This document shows, in pieces, positions 61,166 to 64,000 of a stretch of 64,000 bases of DNA. Source of the stretch: Epiperipatus broadwayi (lineage: Eukaryota > Onychophora > Udeonychophora > Euonychophora > Peripatidae). The stretch is taken from the NCBI GenBank assembly GCA_028023455.1, contig JAQFVV010006475.1, positions 1,116,001 to 1,180,000 on the forward strand, written 5' to 3'. The notes under the pieces were generated by a model that did no database searches, was not told where the DNA came from, and saw nothing but the letters and a program-made list of their open reading frames with translations. A program made the translations under genes and the position numbers. How positions within the stretch are numbered: position 1 is the first letter of the stretch; every line of letters begins with the position of its first letter.

Positions 61166-61175
61166 TGATGATATA
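58585..61175 (+). mobile_element. 5'-truncated RTE-type LINE, few lesions
   Basis: RTE elements carry one ORF with APE endonuclease and reverse transcriptase, and short 3' ends with TGATGA-type repeats. Here the body starts within the endonuclease (KKWKND at about 58588) and ends just after TTGATGATGATATA at about 61160-61175. The first part of the endonuclease, with its Asn and Glu catalytic residues, is missing; decayed copy 1 at 34.8 kb still shows that region. No target duplication could be fixed. Confidence 0.85.
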
Positions 61176-62254
61176 TAAATTTTTCAGTAAGATATCCAAA
61201 AGTCTCTCCATTCATTCATTTTTTTTTACATGTCATTGTTTTTGCAACACATTTAGAGATACACATAGTAATTTTATCATTTTTATTTATTCAATCAATC
61301 TGAAATATAAATTAATTTCCTATGTATTTTGTTATTAATCTTGCCAATTTTCTTTTATATAATCAAATAAATTGAGGGATTCAAATGACAAGACTCCCTT
61401 AATTTTTTTTTTTATTATTTGGATTGCATAAGATGACATAGCTATTTAAATGTCAAGGTTCAAACTCAGTTTGGTAAGTGAGCTAGAATATAAGATATAG
61501 TGTGTTTTGCATAAGCATTTTATTCCCATATGAATTTTATATTTATATCTGCATTCAAATATTATATATTATATTTTATCTTAGTTAATATTATAAAAAG
61601 TCAATCATTTCTATGTTTGTCTGATTCCGTCATAAAAATATAAATAGATCGTATTTTATCATTGATTCAGGATGACTTGTCTTAAATTTCTTTTGTTTTA
61701 AAAAAGAAAACATCTCTAAAATAAAAAGTACAAACTTCATTGAATAGTTTAATTGAATATTATCTTTAAATTGGGATGAATCTAAATTATAATCATATAT
61801 TTTAATTATTGCCAACCAATTTCATATTCATTTATTTGAAGGTTTAAATAGATGATATTTATTATTATAGGTCGATGGACATCCAATGGAAACTTAACAT
61901 ATCTTTTATATAATATGATAGATAGAAAATAGCTAATAAGTTTTCGTGGAGTATTCTATTTTAACATATAAACAAGCAATAATTAAGTATCACTTTATTG
62001 GGAGATATGAATAAATTATTTATGACGTAGATTAATTTTTTAGACATTTAAAGGAGTGCATAAATTTTCAAAGTGTTTATAAAATGATATAAAAACTAGT
62101 TGATGTCAACAGAAAATTATTAATTAAATATTGGAGTAGAAAGAATTGTGTGAAAGATACGAACGAATGTTTATACTTTCTATTTAACGTTTATTAAATT
62201 AGATATATGTTTGGTTCAAATATTATTTTGTTTTGATATTTAAATAGTGTCTAT
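61176..62254. other. AT-rich non-coding DNA
   Basis: A B-box-like GGTTCAAACTC lies at 61458-61468 without a clear A box. No gene. Confidence 0.45.
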
Positions 62255-62328
62255 ATTTAAAAAGGTGCTTGTCTTATAGCTAAAGATGCTGTTGGATGGT
62301 TCCGTTTTCACGCTAAAACTATAAAATA
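62255..62328 (+). repeat. Coding-like block shared with 63376-63448
   Basis: Reads IFK...LIAKDAVGWFRFHAKTIK with one indel. The reverse strand at 63448-63376 reads IFKDTHLLAKDAAVWCGFHAKTHK. Differences within AKDA and FHAKT are silent third-base changes. Confidence 0.45.
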
Positions 62329-62524
62329 TGAACGTTAACGGGCCATTGATTTTAATAATTTTTCTGTGCTTTTTTGTAATGCGAAAATAAAAACAAAGCA
62401 AAATCGTGTTTTTTAAATATTATTTTTTATTAATGTATACAATTTAAATGATAATAATAAATGTAAAATAAAATCAACAAATTACAATTTGATTCGTGTT
62501 TTTTATATCGAATACTTTTTAAAT

Positions 62525-62640
62525 TGTGTTACGGCTTTTTTTTTATCAATTTTCTATCGGATATTTTTTTACTTATGTTACGGCTTTTTTTTATCAATTT
62601 TCTACCGGATATTTTTTTACTTGTGTTACGACTTTTTTGT
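62525..62640 (+). repeat. Minisatellite, 48-49 bp unit, about 2.3 copies
   Basis: ACGGCTTTTTTTT...ATCAATTTTCTA(T/C)CGGATAT starts at 62531, 62580 and 62628. Confidence 0.85.
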
Positions 62641-62695
62641 TGTTGTTTAACTAAAAAATAATAATCGTAATAAAAGTAAAAGTTGTTATGGTTTA

Positions 62696-62732
62696 TTTTA
62701 GGGTTAGTTTTTGGGTTAGTTTTAGGGTTAGT
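62696..62732 (+). repeat. GGGTTAG-containing degenerate repeat
   Basis: TTAGGGTTAG, TTTGGGTTAG and TTTAGGGTTAG occur within about 37 bases. It resembles a telomeric repeat but is short and irregular; chance or an old interstitial patch. Confidence 0.4.
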
Positions 62733-62839
62733 GTTCTGCTTGTTTGTAATGTTAAAATAAAAAAATTCAAAATTGTAACCGTACTCGGACAAAAGAAAGA
62801 ACCTCACACTTTTTTCAACAACAACAAACACATACAAAT

Positions 62840-64000
62840 GTCTTCTTTACTTATTAAACATGTTTATAATATTTGCTTTTTATTAAATTTACAAAAAAAC
62901 CTGTATATTTGGACTTTTCTTACTGGATATTTTTTCGTACCGCTCTTTTTTAATTCAAAAATATACAGACAGTAGAATCTTCTGTGTCTCGTGGAATGTT
63001 ACTAATAGTACGTTACTTGACGCGTTATCTAATTGCAACTCAATAAAAACATAGATATTTAACATTTTCCCAAATAAAAGTTCAATACTGTAAGTTGTAA
63101 AAAGTCTTATAATTATTGCTTTAAAAAATCTGAACATTTCAATAGTTTAAAATAAAAAAAAATCCAATGAAAACAACATTTCAATACAATTCAAATACAA
63201 ACTCTCATCAAGCCCTAATTATTTTATAAATTGTGCGAATTCGGAAAATGTATTTGCTGCTATGCGACATACATGCTGTACTGCGATGCAATATAGCGGC
63301 CTGCATTCTGTAGCACGACAAAAAAGTTATATTATAGAAAACGCAGGTTCGAACGCGTCGGCCGCGGAAACAGCATTTTTATGTGTTTTGGCGTGAAAAC
63401 CACACCATACAGCGGCATCTTTAGCTAAAAGATGAGTATCTTTAAAAATGTTTTGTAAAATACAATTATAGGTATTTAGAAGCTTATCCGTTAAGATAAA
63501 ATGCGGCATCATTAAATAATGAAATAGATTTACATTACTACAATAATAATAGGTTAATAAAATATATATTGGAATCTGTTTTAGTTATTAATTGGATTTG
63601 ATTTTCATTAGATTGCTAATCAAATAATTATCCTAGTCATATATTATTGTTTAGGGCAATGATATGTGAATTCATTGCTCAGTGCAGTTTACTTTGTAAT
63701 TGTGATAGGATTGTTGATGTCTGGAGCAGATAATCTCATTATTCTTTCGTTTCACATATAGCTTAAACAAATTAGACTTTAATAGAGATTATTAGTGCTT
63801 TATGATGGTTTATTGCATAATGGTGACCTGATTGAGCTAGAGTATATTAGATTAAATTAGAATTTAGATTTTTTATCAGATCAGATTGATCATTCTAACC
63901 ATCACCAGCATTGATCAAATTTCATCAATTACAAAATTATGCCCAATGTCAGGCCGAAATAACCAATTATAGACCCAAGTTTGAGTCTCATATAGATGCT
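62840..64000. other. Non-coding DNA with a coding-like minus-strand block
   Basis: AT-rich apart from 63240-63480, which has several CpGs (GCGTCGGCCGCGG near 63355) and the minus-strand frame at 63512-63327. The last about 450 bases show nothing recognisable. Confidence 0.4.
63327..63512 (-). CDS. Possible coding fragment, unknown protein
   Basis: A 61-codon minus-strand frame with balanced composition: ILTDKLLNTYNCILQNIF, then LLAKDAAVWCGFHAKTHKNA. Its middle third is conserved in sequence and frame with 62255-62328 on the opposite strand, mostly through silent changes. This suggests a real, repeated coding segment, perhaps from a mobile element or multi-copy gene. No family recognised and both ends are undefined. 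Confidence 0.28.
   Translation of the reverse strand: MMPHFILTDKLLNTYNCILQNIFKDTHLLAKDAAVWCGFHAKTHKNAVSAADAFEPAFSII

Noticed and set aside
62696-62732. Interstitial telomere
   Set aside because: Only three irregular GGGTTAG occurrences; too short to claim.
63340-63365. B-box-like GGTTCGAACGCG as a tRNA gene
   Set aside because: No matching A box, acceptor stem or cloverleaf could be built around it.

Overview
The window is nuclear DNA from an AT-rich eukaryote, by eye about three quarters A+T. No complete host gene is visible: no long intact reading frame, rRNA, tRNA or CRISPR array, and no prokaryotic operon. The APE-type LINEs, hAT-like miniature elements, foldback elements, microsatellites and tRNA-like SINEs fit an invertebrate animal. 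The species cannot be named from what is here.

Layout. A 530-bp hAT-like miniature element lies at 1.2-1.75 kb. A near full-length two-ORF LINE (3.28-8.71 kb) has a (TAA)n tail and carries frameshifts and stops. It sits inside the left arm of a roughly 2.1-kb inverted duplication (left arm 3.1 kb plus 8.71-10.8 kb, right arm 17.5-19.7 kb). The right arm lacks the LINE and so preserves a paralogous empty site. Two foldback elements follow (19.88-20.59 and 21.54-22.00 kb), then two direct copies of a 2.2-kb segment (22.37-24.54 and 28.5-30.95 kb). An almost G-free tract lies at 26.3-27.1 kb.

From 31.27 to 32.29 kb and from 46.09 to 47.68 kb there are clusters of a repeat of about 450 bp, in both orientations. 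Each unit carries a motif matching the type I hammerhead ribozyme core, with a two-part stem I and a palindromic stem III. This resembles retrozymes or the ribozymes of Penelope-like elements, and it is the most interesting signal here. Two decayed RTE-type LINE copies with nested insertions occupy 34.8-37.9 kb. A GC-rich tandem segment at 39.1-40.4 kb ends in a 3' tail resembling that of the 3.28-8.71 kb LINE. A second hAT-like element lies at 52.42-52.94 kb, a LINE relic on the minus strand at 53.7-54.3 kb, and a 5'-truncated RTE LINE with few lesions at 58.6-61.2 kb.

Host coding content is limited to candidate single exons at 16.6, 24.9, 31.2, 41.3 and 48.4 kb. These rest only on splice-like borders and open reading, so this is probably intronic or intergenic DNA. 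All comparisons were made by eye. Boundaries are approximate unless a target-site duplication fixes them.
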